Below are positions 44,746-53,020 of a stretch of DNA of 64,000 nucleotides, piece after piece. The stretch is from Streptomyces sp. ISL-66. GTDB lineage: Bacteria > Actinomycetota > Actinomycetes > Streptomycetales > Streptomycetaceae. The position numbers and the translations under genes were made by a program. Under the pieces are notes generated by a model, which did no database searches, was not told the DNA's origin, and was given only the letters and a program-made list of their open reading frames with translations. The stretch lies in the NCBI RefSeq assembly GCF_018614135.1, contig NZ_JAGGOW010000027.1, forward strand, positions 19,117 to 83,116, in the 5' to 3' direction. The first letter of the stretch is position 1. Each line of letters starts with the position of its first letter.

Positions 44746-46131
44746 GTGGCCATAGCGCCCAGGTTTCGCAAAGACGCAGTCGCAGTACCGGAGGAGAAGC
44801 ACCCGGTCGACGAGACCCTGCCTCCGCTGAAAATGTTCACGAGCGGCCTCCAGCACGTGGCCGCCATGTACGCGGGCGTGGTTGCCCCGCCCATGATCGT
44901 CGGCCCTGCCGTCGGCCTCTCGGCCACCGAGACCGCCTTCCTGATGGGGGCCTCGCTCTTCACCGCAGGGCTCGCCACCCTCCTCCAGACCCTCGGATTC
45001 TGGAAGATCGGCGCCAAGCTCCCCTTCGTCAACGGAGTTTCGTTCGCCGGCGTCACCCCGATGATCGCCATCGGCAAGGGGGAGGGGGACAACGCCATCC
45101 CCGTCATCTTCGGCGCGATCATCGTCGCCGGAGTCCTCGGCTTCTTCGCCGCCCCGTACTTCGGAAAGCTCGTCAGGTTCTTCCCGCCGGTCGTCACCGG
45201 TACGGTCATCACGCTCATCGGGGTCTCGCTGCTCCCGGTGGCCTTCAACTGGTCGCAGGGCGGCAACCGCACCGCCACCGACTACGGCTCGATGCAGAAC
45301 ATCGGCATGGCCGCCGTCACCCTCGCGATCGTCCTGCTGATGCGCAAGTTCCTGCGCGGCTTCCTCCAGCAGATCTCCATCCTGCTCGGCCTGGTCGCCG
45401 GCACGCTCATCGCCCTTCCGCTGGGCATGACCAGCTTCGACGCCGTCAAGAACGCCGACTTCGTCGGCTTCCCCACCCCCTTCCACTTCGGCGCCCCGCA
45501 GTTCCAGGTCGCCGCGATCATCTCGATGTGCATCGTGATGCTCGTGTGCATGACCGAGTCCACCGCCGACATCCTGGCCCTGGGCAAGATCGTGGGCCGC
45601 CCGGCGGACGCGAAGACCATCGAGGGCGGCCTGCGCGCCGACGCCCTCGGCAGCGCGGTCAGCCCGCTGTTCAACGGCTTCATGTGCAGCGCCTTCGCGC
45701 AGAACATCGGCCTGGTCGCCATGACCAAGGTGCGCAGCCGGTTCGTGGTCGCGGCCGGCGGCGGCATCCTCATCCTGCTGGGCCTGTGTCCGATGGCGGC
45801 CTCCGTCATCGGAGTGGTCCCGCTGCCCGTCCTCGGCGGCGCGGGCGTGGTCCTCTTCGGCTCGGTGGCCGCCAGCGGCATCCAGACGCTGGCCGGCGCG
45901 GCCATGGAGAAGGGCGAGAACGCCCTGATCGTCGCCGCGGCCCTCGGCATCGGCCTGATCCCGATCGCGGCCCCCGGTTTCTACCACGCCTTCCCGAAGG
46001 ACCTGCTGGTCGTGCTCGACTCCGGCATCAGCACCGGCTGTGTCGTGGCCATCGCGCTGAACCTGGCCTTCAACCACCTCGGCGCCAAGAAGGGCGCGAC
46101 CGTGAACCCGGACCCGGTGCCGGTGCACTGA
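44746..46131 (+). CDS. Nucleobase:cation symporter-2 (urate/xanthine permease)
   Basis: A 461-aa membrane protein of the NCS2/NAT family with ~12-14 hydrophobic segments. The NAT signature QNIGLVAMTKVRSR with its essential Gln and Asn, and the ESTADILALGKIVGR stretch of TM8, are present. GTG 44746 has GGAGG at ideal spacing. Placement directly after the uricase operon and deaminase indicates uptake of urate, xanthine or a related purine; which one is inference. Confidence 0.9.
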   Translation: MAIAPRFRKDAVAVPEEKHPVDETLPPLKMFTSGLQHVAAMYAGVVAPPMIVGPAVGLSATETAFLMGASLFTAGLATLLQTLGFWKIGAKLPFVNGVSFAGVTPMIAIGKGEGDNAIPVIFGAIIVAGVLGFFAAPYFGKLVRFFPPVVTGTVITLIGVSLLPVAFNWSQGGNRTATDYGSMQNIGMAAVTLAIVLLMRKFLRGFLQQISILLGLVAGTLIALPLGMTSFDAVKNADFVGFPTPFHFGAPQFQVAAIISMCIVMLVCMTESTADILALGKIVGRPADAKTIEGGLRADALGSAVSPLFNGFMCSAFAQNIGLVAMTKVRSRFVVAAGGGILILLGLCPMAASVIGVVPLPVLGGAGVVLFGSVAASGIQTLAGAAMEKGENALIVAAALGIGLIPIAAPGFYHAFPKDLLVVLDSGISTGCVVAIALNLAFNHLGAKKGATVNPDPVPVH

Positions 46132-46166
46132 CCGGGCTCCGCCCGGCCGGAGCGCGGAGCGGCGGT

Positions 46167-46199
46167 GCGCACGTCACCCACTGCGGGTGTGACGTGCGC
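46167..46199. terminator. Terminator between the permease and exonuclease remnant
   Basis: GCGCACGTCAC pairs with GTGACGTGCGC, extended by an inner CC/GG. It lies between convergent genes and can serve both. Confidence 0.75.
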
Positions 46200-46218
46200 C
46201 CCGCCGCGTGCGGTCCGT

Positions 46219-46548
46219 TCAGCAGGTGGAGTGGAAGAGCCCGCCGACGCGCTCCGTCGCGGCCAACCGGTCCCGGTCCAGCCCGCCGACGGCGAGCGCC
46301 TCCGGTACGAACGCCTCGCTGATCGGGCACAACTCCCGGTAGAAGGTGTCCCGCTCGGGATCACGGGCCGTATACGAAGCGCCGTCCTGATGGCCGGCCA
46401 CGGAGGCGCCGAAGCTGATCATCGAGTAGGGCCCCGGGGCGGGCCCGTCCGCCTCGATGTCGACGCAGATGCAGACGTTGGGGCGTGGAGTGCGGGTCGG
46501 CATGCCCGAGAGCATGCCGGCCCGCACCGAAGGGATCGCCCGAGTCAT
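46219..46548 (-). pseudogene. Truncated DEDDh-type 3'-5' exonuclease
   Basis: Reads CVDIEADGPAPGPYSMISFG (ExoI Asp/Glu), TFYRELCPIS and FVPEALAVGGLDRDRL, all typical of a ~190-aa exonuclease, but ends at residue ~109 after VGGLFHSTC, so the ExoII and ExoIII catalytic residues are missing. Probably a decayed gene. ATG 46548 overlaps the stop of the GDSL hydrolase as ATGA; ATG 46503 (MPTRTPRPN) is an alternative start. Confidence 0.7.
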
Positions 46549-47765
46549 CAGGAGGCGGGGGTCAGGTACATCCCGCTCTGGTCCGTCCCGGCGGTGTTCT
46601 TGCAGCCGAAGCCGCTCGTCGCCGGCTGGGCCACGACCAGCGCCAGGCAGCGCCCGGCCGCCAGCTGACCGAAGTGGTTCGGGTGCATGGACTCCTGGAC
46701 CAGCCCCTGCGTTTCGCTGCTGTCGATCCAGCGCGCCCACTCGCTCGTGTTCGCCGAGGCCGGAGCGGAAGAGGTCACCTGCTTGCTCGCCTTCGCGCAG
46801 ACCTCGCGCCCCTGCATCATGTCCCGCAGGTCCAGGAACTGCGCGCCCTTGGCGGCGGCCACGCCCTTGAGGCGGTTGGCGATCTGCGGCACGAGGGAGT
46901 CCCTCGCCCAGTCCGAGTCCTTGTTCCAGAACGGGCAGCCGCCGGTGTTGAGCCGGCTCCAGTCGCTCTGCGTGTACCGGTTCTCCGCGCCGCGCGGGAT
47001 CGGCGAGGGGTAGGACTGCAGCACGATCCGGTACGAGGAGTCGGTGTAGCTGGCGGCGCGCATGACGGCCCGCACCTCGTCGACGGACTTGCCGACGTTC
47101 GCCATCACGGCGTCGATCTTCCCGTTCACGCCCTCCTGCTGGTCGTCGTAGCAGTAGGAGTTCCAGAGGGCGAAGTCGTACGCGCACTCCTCGATGATGT
47201 CGGCGAAGCCGAGGTCGTTCCCGCCGATGGACAGCGCGATGACCTTGACGTTGTTGCTCGCGGCCACGGCGGCGAGCTGATCGGCCTGCGGGGCCTCGCC
47301 CTTGAAGGCGACGCCGCCGTTGGAGGTCCGGAACACGTTCTGCGAAACCGCTCCGGAGCAGGCGAGGTTGACGGCGACGTCGGCGATGGCCCCGGCGCTC
47401 CTCACCTCGGCGGAGTCCGACCGGTGGCACCCGCCCGCGGTGGCCCCGTACACCTTGCCGGGGTCGTAGCTGCTGCCGCTGACCCACGCCCGGTCCGTAC
47501 CGGTCCGGTTCCCGGTGTTGGTCAGGCTGTTGCCCTTCCAGCGCCCGGCCTCGCCGGAGATGTAGCTGTCGCCCATGGACACCACGGCGGTGGGCCCGCT
47601 CCCCGGCCCGGCCACGGCCGGCCCGGCGCCCGCGGCCACCAGCGCCCCGGCGGCGAGCGGAAGCACCATGGCGATCCCGGCCAGTCGTCGCACTCGACTG
47701 CGGGCGGTCCGGTTCGTGCTGTCGTTGCGGAATCCGATCACTGCGGAACTCCTGCGGTCGGCCAT
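46548..47765 (-). CDS. Secreted SGNH/GDSL hydrolase
   Basis: A 405-aa exported esterase/lipase. The N terminus has an Arg-rich stretch, a hydrophobic core (LAGIAMVLPLAAGALVAAG) and an AxA-type cleavage site near AVA-GP, indicating secretion. The catalytic Ser is in VVSMGDSYISGE, the oxyanion Gly in AGGCHRSD, the Asn in IGGNDLGF, and the His in ESMHPNHFGQ. Several Cys pairs suit an extracellular fold. A palindrome GTTAC-N6-GTAAC lies 110 bp upstream (47877-47892). The substrate is not known. Confidence 0.9.
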   Translation of the reverse strand: MADRRSSAVIGFRNDSTNRTARSRVRRLAGIAMVLPLAAGALVAAGAGPAVAGPGSGPTAVVSMGDSYISGEAGRWKGNSLTNTGNRTGTDRAWVSGSSYDPGKVYGATAGGCHRSDSAEVRSAGAIADVAVNLACSGAVSQNVFRTSNGGVAFKGEAPQADQLAAVAASNNVKVIALSIGGNDLGFADIIEECAYDFALWNSYCYDDQQEGVNGKIDAVMANVGKSVDEVRAVMRAASYTDSSYRIVLQSYPSPIPRGAENRYTQSDWSRLNTGGCPFWNKDSDWARDSLVPQIANRLKGVAAAKGAQFLDLRDMMQGREVCAKASKQVTSSAPASANTSEWARWIDSSETQGLVQESMHPNHFGQLAAGRCLALVVAQPATSGFGCKNTAGTDQSGMYLTPAS

Positions 47766-47963
47766 GCGGAAGCCAGGAACAACTTCGCCGCATGGCTGGG
47801 TAAGTGGGGGTTACCTCCGGCCGGTGGCAACCGGAAACGTGCCACGCCGCGCGTTGTTACCGCTAGGTACAGGCAAGTTACGAACAAGTAACAACCGATC
47901 GGTGGTCGGCCCGGGACCACCTTCGCCAGGTCCCCGCCGCCCCGCGCCGCAGGGCGCGCGAAC

Positions 47964-48003
47964 GACCGCGCCCCCGGAGCCGGATGGCTTCGGGGGCGCG
48001 GTC
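47964..48003 (-). terminator. aceB terminator
   Basis: GACCGCGCCCCCG pairs perfectly with CGGGGGCGCGGTC, a 13-bp stem, 40 bp past the aceB stop. Confidence 0.8.
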
Positions 48004-48042
48004 GGGATGCTCGGCTGCTGTGCGTTTCAGCCGAAGAAGGTG

Positions 48043-49662
48043 TCAGCCGACGAGCTGGTCGTACGCGGGGAGGGTGAGGAAGTCCGCGTAGTCCGCGTCC
48101 AGGGAGACCTGGAGGAGGAGGTCGTGGGCCTGCTGCCACTTGCCGGAGGCGAAGGCCTCCTCGCCGACCTCGGCGCGGATCGCGGCGAGTTCGGCGGCGG
48201 CGACCTCGCGGGCGAGGTCGGCGGTGGCGAGCCGGCCGTTCTCGAAGACCACGCCGGCGTTGATCCACTGCCAGATCTGCGAGCGCGAGATCTCGGCGGT
48301 GGCTGCGTCCTCCATCAGGCCGAAGATGCCGACGGCGCCGAGGCCGCGCAGCCAGGCCTCGATGTAGCGGATGCCGACCTGGACGGCGTTGCGCAGGCCC
48401 TCGTACGTGGGCTTCGCGTCCAGGGAGTCGATCGCGATGAGCTCGCCCGGGGCCACCGAGACGTCCTCGCGCAGCCGGTCCTTCTGGTTCGGCTTGTCGC
48501 CGAGGACCGCGTCGAAGGAGGCCATCGCGATCGGGACCAGGTCGGGGTGGGCGACCCAGGAGCCGTCGAAGCCGTCGCCGGCCTCGCGGTCCTTGTCGGC
48601 CTTGACCTTCTCGAAGGCGACCTTGTTGACTTCGGCGTCCTTGCGGGACGGGATGAAGGCCGCCATGCCGCCGATGGCGTGCGCGCCGCGCTTGTGGCAG
48701 GTCTTGACCAGCAGCTCGGTGTAGGCGCGCATGAAGGGGGCGGTCATCGTCACCGCGTTGCGGTCCGGGAGGACGAACTTCTCGCCGCCGTCACGGAAGT
48801 TCTTGACGATGGAGAAGAGGTAGTCCCAGCGGCCGGCGTTCAGGCCTGCCGCGTGGTCGCGGAGCTCGAAGAGGATCTCGTCCATCTCGTACGCGGCCGT
48901 GATGGTCTCGATCAGGACGGTCGCGCGGACCGTGCCCTGCGGGATGCCGACGTAGTCCTGGGCGAAGACGAAGATCTCGTTCCAGAGGCGCGCCTCGAGG
49001 TGCGACTCCGTCTTCGGCAGGTAGAAGTACGGGCCCTTGCCGAGCGCGATGAGGCGCTTGGCGTTGTGGAAGAAGTACAGGCCGAAGTCGACGAGCGAAC
49101 CGGAGGCCGGGCCACCCTCGAACTGCAGGTGGCGCTCCTGGAGGTGCCAGCCGCGGGGGCGCATGACGACGGTGGCGAGCTCCTGCGCCGGCTTCAGCGC
49201 GTACGCCTTGCCCGTGCGGGGGTCGGTGAAGTCGATGCGGCGCTCGTAGGCGTCGATCAGGTTGAGCTGGCCGAGGACGACGTTCTCCCAGGTGGGAGCC
49301 GAGGCGTCCTCGAAGTCGGCGAGCCAGACCTTGGCGCCCGAGTTCAGGGCGTTGATGGTCATCTTGCGGTCCGTGGGACCGGTGATCTCCACACGGCGGT
49401 CGTTCAGCGCGGCCGGGGCCGGCGCCACCTTCCAGTCACCCTCGCGGACCTGTGCGGTGTCCGGGAGGAAGTCGAGGGAGGAAGTGCGGGCGATCTCGGC
49501 GCGGCGCTCACCGCGGAGGGCGAGGAGCTCGGCGCGCCGGGGGGCGAACCGCCGGTGGAGCTCGGCCACGAAGGCGAGAGCCGCTTCGGTGAGGACCTCG
49601 TCCTGCCGGGGCAGGGGCTCGGCGTCGACGATGGCCAGCGATGACGGCGCTGGTGCGGACAT
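48043..49662 (-). CDS. aceB: Malate synthase A
   Basis: A 539-aa enzyme condensing glyoxylate with acetyl-CoA to malate; length fits the A isoform. Signature residues are in MTINALNSGAKVWLADFEDA, GKAYALKPAQELATVVMRPRGW, VLIETITAAYEMDEILFELR and GAHAIGGMAAFIPSR, with the substrate-binding and Mg2+ residues present. AAGGAG stands 8 bases before ATG 49662; an earlier in-frame ATG at 49725 lacks one. Its promoter has AllR-type palindromes, so this copy belongs to purine breakdown and is not simply the acetate-growth glyoxylate shunt (inference). Confidence 0.96.
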   Translation of the reverse strand: MSAPAPSSLAIVDAEPLPRQDEVLTEAALAFVAELHRRFAPRRAELLALRGERRAEIARTSSLDFLPDTAQVREGDWKVAPAPAALNDRRVEITGPTDRKMTINALNSGAKVWLADFEDASAPTWENVVLGQLNLIDAYERRIDFTDPRTGKAYALKPAQELATVVMRPRGWHLQERHLQFEGGPASGSLVDFGLYFFHNAKRLIALGKGPYFYLPKTESHLEARLWNEIFVFAQDYVGIPQGTVRATVLIETITAAYEMDEILFELRDHAAGLNAGRWDYLFSIVKNFRDGGEKFVLPDRNAVTMTAPFMRAYTELLVKTCHKRGAHAIGGMAAFIPSRKDAEVNKVAFEKVKADKDREAGDGFDGSWVAHPDLVPIAMASFDAVLGDKPNQKDRLREDVSVAPGELIAIDSLDAKPTYEGLRNAVQVGIRYIEAWLRGLGAVGIFGLMEDAATAEISRSQIWQWINAGVVFENGRLATADLAREVAAAELAAIRAEVGEEAFASGKWQQAHDLLLQVSLDADYADFLTLPAYDQLVG

Positions 49663-49791
49663 ATCTGTCACTCCTTCAGCGGCGGTGCCTGGCGGCCGCG
49701 GGGGAATGCTCGCGCTGGACGGCACGCAGTGCCGTCGGGTGTGGAGAGTTCCGGATACGGTCGCGGGCGCCGTCTAGGGGATTCAGGGCGC

Positions 49792-49844
49792 TTCTGACCA
49801 GTGGATAGTAATTTCCTCATGGTGGAAGTTCAATGGTTTGTTGA
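49792..49844 (-). promoter_or_regulatory. aceB promoter with paired operators and TCAACA-like site
   Basis: On the minus strand TTGAAC (49833-49828), 17-bp spacer, TACTAT (49810-49805). TTCCTCATGGTGGAA (49813-49827) fills the spacer and TTCTGACCAGTGGAT (49792-49806) overlaps -10; centres are 21 bp apart. TCAATGGTTTGTTGA (49830-49844), a weaker match to the second palindrome, covers -35. Confidence 0.6.
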
Positions 49845-49936
49845 TGTCGAGATTCTCCGGGTCGACAGATTCCGCACGCCGGTGGCCCTCAGTGCCATCG
49901 CCGTCACTGCGTGCTCAAGCGGGGCTCCGGCCCGGC

Positions 49937-50518
49937 TCAGGCGAGTCGTGCCAGGTCGGGCGGCGTGTCGATGTCGAACGCCTCCGCGATGTCCCCGCAC
50001 TCCACCAGCGTGAGCTCGGCCGCGTGCGCCGACAAGTGCACCCGTGCGCCCTTGTCACCCGTGGCCGTCGCCACGATGTCGGGCCACCGGTCCGAGCCGA
50101 ACAGCACCGGGTGCCCGCGCTCCCCGTCGTAGGCCGCCGCGACCAGGCTCGCGGGGGAGCGGTAGGCCTCCCGGACCCGGGCCACCGCCTCCGGCCCGAT
50201 GCCCGGCTGGTCCACCAGAGACACCAGGGCCGCGCGGGCGCCCGTACCGGCCAGCGAGGCGAGGCCGACCCGCAGGGAGGAGCCCATGCCCTCGGCCCAG
50301 TCCGGGTTGTCGGTCACCACGCACCCCCTCAGGTCCGCGCGCTCGCGCACCTCGGCCGCCGACGCGCCGAGCACCACGTGCAGCGGTCCGCAGCCCGCCT
50401 CGCGCAGCACCCGTACGGCGTTCTCCACCAGCGGGCGGCCCCGGTAGGGCAGCAGGGCCTTCGGGCGGCCACCGAGGCGCCGGCCGCCGCCGGCGGCGAG
50501 CAGCAGACCCGCGATCAC
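49937..50518 (-). CDS. MobA/MocA-like nucleotidyltransferase
   Basis: A 193-aa enzyme of the MobA/MocA type that attaches a nucleotide to molybdopterin cofactors. The motif LLLAAGGGRRLGGRPKALLPY is the nucleotide-binding loop, with VTDNPDWAEGMGSSL, LVSLVDQPGI and HPVLFGSDRW following. GTG 50518 is chosen because it overlaps the upstream stop as GTGA and starts just before the first beta strand. Linked to purine catabolism because xanthine dehydrogenase needs the cofactor; xdh itself is not in the window. Confidence 0.85.
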   Translation of the reverse strand: MIAGLLLAAGGGRRLGGRPKALLPYRGRPLVENAVRVLREAGCGPLHVVLGASAAEVRERADLRGCVVTDNPDWAEGMGSSLRVGLASLAGTGARAALVSLVDQPGIGPEAVARVREAYRSPASLVAAAYDGERGHPVLFGSDRWPDIVATATGDKGARVHLSAHAAELTLVECGDIAEAFDIDTPPDLARLA

Positions 50519-50757
50519 CGGGGGAGCGGTGCCGTCGGCCGCTGGGGGGCGCTGCCCGTGGCGCCGCTCCTGCTCTCGCTCCTGCTCGTGCCGCTCGGGG
50601 TCTCGCTGCGCGCCGCTGTGGGGTGACATGTCAACGATTCTCGCTCGCGCCGCAGGAGACGCCGTACGGCGGCCAGCGCGTCCCTGACGCGCACGGGCTC
50701 GGCGATGCGGTTCTCGGCGGCGGCCAGCAGCGCCCGTTCGTCACGGTCGGTCAACAT
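50515..50757 (-). CDS. Small Arg-rich protein coupled to the nucleotidyltransferase
   Basis: An 80-aa frame starting at ATG 50757 (MLTDRDERALLAAAENRIAEPVRVRDALAAVRRLLRRERES in overlapping parts) with a helical first half and a Ser/Arg/Pro-rich tail. The GTGA overlap with the nucleotidyltransferase and G/C-rich third positions support it being real. Function unknown. Confidence 0.5.
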   Translation of the reverse strand: MLTDRDERALLAAAENRIAEPVRVRDALAAVRRLLRRERESLTCHPTAARSETPSGTSRSESRSGATGSAPQRPTAPLPR

Positions 50758-50771
50758 CGTGGAGACTCCTT

Positions 50772-50836
50772 GCCAATCGGGGGCCAATGCGGTCAGTCTT
50801 GTCCCCGATTGGCCTGGCTGGCAGAGCCAATCGGGG
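50772..50836 (+). promoter_or_regulatory. MocR operator: three CCAATCGGGG boxes
   Basis: GCCAATCGGGG occurs at 50772 and 50826 (direct, 54 bp apart) and inverted as CCCCGATTGGC at 50803-50813. Direct plus inverted boxes before the regulator's own gene are typical of MocR autoregulation. Confidence 0.65.
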
Positions 50837-50845
50837 GAGGTTGGC

Positions 50846-52333
50846 ATGGCAAACGGGCGAGTGGTCCACACGGCGGACAGGACGATCGGCAGCCGCCAGC
50901 TCGCGGCGCTGCTCCCGGCCGAGGTCCTGGCCCGCCCCGGCTACCGGGCGCTCGCCGACGCCGTCCGCATCCTGATCCTCGACGGCCGGATCGCCCTGCA
51001 CGTGCGGCTGCCCGCCGAACGCGAGCTCGCCGAAGCCGTCGGCGCCAGCCGGGCCACCGTCACCGGCGCCTACGACCTGCTGCGCGAGAGCGGCTACGTC
51101 CGCAGCCGCCGCGGCTCCGGCACCTGGACCGAGCTCCCCGAAGGCCACCGCCCGGTCGGCGCGCACGCCATCCTCGGCGCAGGCGGGTACAACGTCGACG
51201 GAGACCCCGGCATCGACCTCGCCATCGCCGCCATGGGGGCCCCCGAAGCGGCCTTCGCCGACGCGGTGGCCCGAGCGGCGCCCAGGCTCCCGGAATTCGT
51301 CCGCCAGCCCGGCTACCACCCCTTCGGGCTCCCCGCCCTGCGCACCGCCATCGCCGACCGGTTCACCCGCCGCGGGCTGGCGACCCGGCCGGAGCAGATC
51401 CTCGTCACGGCGGGCGCGCAGCAGGCGTTCGCGCTGGTCGTGAGCCTGCTGTGCCAGCCCGGGGACCGGGTGATGACCGAGAACCCGACCTACGCCAACG
51501 CGCTGGACGCGCTGCGGCACGCACGGCTGCGCACCGGGTCGATCGCCGTCTCCGACGCGGGCTGGGACCTGGAGATCGCCGAGTCCACCCTGCGCCAGAC
51601 CGTGCCGAGGCTCGCGTACGTCATCCCCGACTTCCACAACCCGACCGGCGCCCTGATGCCGCAGGAGCAGCGGCTGCGGCTGCTCGCCGCGACGCGGCGG
51701 ACCGGGACCTGGCTGGTGGTCGACGAGACCATCGCCGACATCGCGCTCGACGTGCCGGCGCCCGCCCCGACGGCCTCGCTGGCGCCCCGGGGCGGAGCCG
51801 ACCACGTGGTGACCATCGGGTCGCTGAGCAAGACGCACTGGGGCGGGCTGCGGGTCGGCTGGATCCGGGCCACCACCAAGATGATCGCGGAGCTCACGGC
51901 GGTACGGGTGGCGGCCGACATGACCGGATCGGTGCTCGACCAGCTGGTGGCACTGCCGCTGCTGGAGGGGCTGGAGCAGTCCCTGCCGGAGCGACTGGCA
52001 CAGCTGCGGGCGCAGCGGGCGGCGCTGGTCGCTTCCCTGGAGCGGCACGCGCCCGAGTGGTCCTGGCAGGTGCCGCCCGGCGGGCTGTCGCTGTGGGTGG
52101 ACCTGGGGGAACCGGTCAGCTCCGCGCTCGCGGAACGGGCGGCGGCGGCCGGGGTGCACATCGGCCGGGGCGCGCGGTTCGGGGTGGATCCCGGGACGTT
52201 CGAGCACCGGCTGCGGATCCCGTACACGCTGCCGGCGGACCGTCTGGACGAGGGCGTACGGAGGCTGGCGGCGGCCTTCCACGACGGAGTCCCGCTGCCG
52301 TCGGCGGTGGAACGGCCGCATTGGGTGGCGTAG
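50846..52333 (+). CDS. MocR-type PLP-dependent transcription regulator
   Basis: A 495-aa fusion of a GntR-type winged helix (residues ~25-95; LPAERELAEAVGASRATVTGAYDLL) with a fold-type I aminotransferase domain. The PLP lysine lies in GSLSKTHWGGLRVGW, and the cofactor Asp in VVDETIADIAL; DFHNPTGALMP is also typical. GGGGGAGG precedes ATG 50846. Divergent from the small gene at 50515-50757, so it probably controls itself and perhaps that pair. Effector unknown. Confidence 0.9.
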   Translation: MANGRVVHTADRTIGSRQLAALLPAEVLARPGYRALADAVRILILDGRIALHVRLPAERELAEAVGASRATVTGAYDLLRESGYVRSRRGSGTWTELPEGHRPVGAHAILGAGGYNVDGDPGIDLAIAAMGAPEAAFADAVARAAPRLPEFVRQPGYHPFGLPALRTAIADRFTRRGLATRPEQILVTAGAQQAFALVVSLLCQPGDRVMTENPTYANALDALRHARLRTGSIAVSDAGWDLEIAESTLRQTVPRLAYVIPDFHNPTGALMPQEQRLRLLAATRRTGTWLVVDETIADIALDVPAPAPTASLAPRGGADHVVTIGSLSKTHWGGLRVGWIRATTKMIAELTAVRVAADMTGSVLDQLVALPLLEGLEQSLPERLAQLRAQRAALVASLERHAPEWSWQVPPGGLSLWVDLGEPVSSALAERAAAAGVHIGRGARFGVDPGTFEHRLRIPYTLPADRLDEGVRRLAAAFHDGVPLPSAVERPHWVA

Positions 52334-52384
52334 GGCCGGGCGCCGCCGGCGGGCGGCGCCCGGCTTCGAGGTGAGCCCCGACGA

Positions 52385-53020
52385 CTACGGCGTGCGGATC
52401 AGGCGGCGGGTGGCGGCCGCGGCCACCGCCGAGGTGCGGGAATCGACGCCGAGTTTGGCGTAGATGTGGACCAGGTGGGACTTGACGGTGGCCTGGCTCA
52501 GGAAGAGCTGCTTCGAGATCTGCTGGTTCGACAGGCCGTCCGCGACCAGCTGGAGCACCTCCAGCTCGCGCTTGGTCAGCGCTTCCGCGGGAGTCCGCAT
52601 GCGGTCCATCAGGCGCAGCGCCACCGCCGGGGCCAGCGCCGACTGGCCCGCCGCCGCCGTGCGGACCGCCGCCGCGAGCTCCTCCGGCGGGGCGTCCTTG
52701 AGCAGGTAGCCCGAGGCGCCCGCCTCCACGGCCGCCAGGATGTCCGCGTCCGTGTCGTACGTGGTCAGGACCAGCACCCGCGGAGCCGAGGCGCCGGCCG
52801 TGATCAGGGCCGTGGCCGCCGAACCGTGCATGCCGGGTCCGGGGCCGAACTGGAGGTCCATCAGGACCACGTCGACAGCGGCGGACCCGGCCAGCTCCAC
52901 GGCCCGTTCCGCCGTCGCCGCCTCCGCCACCACCTCGAAGTCCGGCTCCGTGTCCAGCACCGCGCGCAGCCCGGCCCGGACCACCGGATGGTCGTCGGCC
53001 AGGAGCAGCCGGATCGTCAT
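52385..53020 (-). CDS. LuxR-family response regulator
   Basis: A 211-aa NarL-type regulator: receiver domain with DDHPVVRAGL acidic pocket, phospho-acceptor Asp in VVLMDLQFGPG, then a C-terminal HTH (LTKRELEVLQLVADGLSNQQISKQLFLSQ onward). The start overlaps the kinase stop as ATGA, so the pair is one operon. It probably controls the divergent ABC exporter next door (inference). Confidence 0.95.
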   Translation of the reverse strand: MTIRLLLADDHPVVRAGLRAVLDTEPDFEVVAEAATAERAVELAGSAAVDVVLMDLQFGPGPGMHGSAATALITAGASAPRVLVLTTYDTDADILAAVEAGASGYLLKDAPPEELAAAVRTAAAGQSALAPAVALRLMDRMRTPAEALTKRELEVLQLVADGLSNQQISKQLFLSQATVKSHLVHIYAKLGVDSRTSAVAAAATRRLIRTP

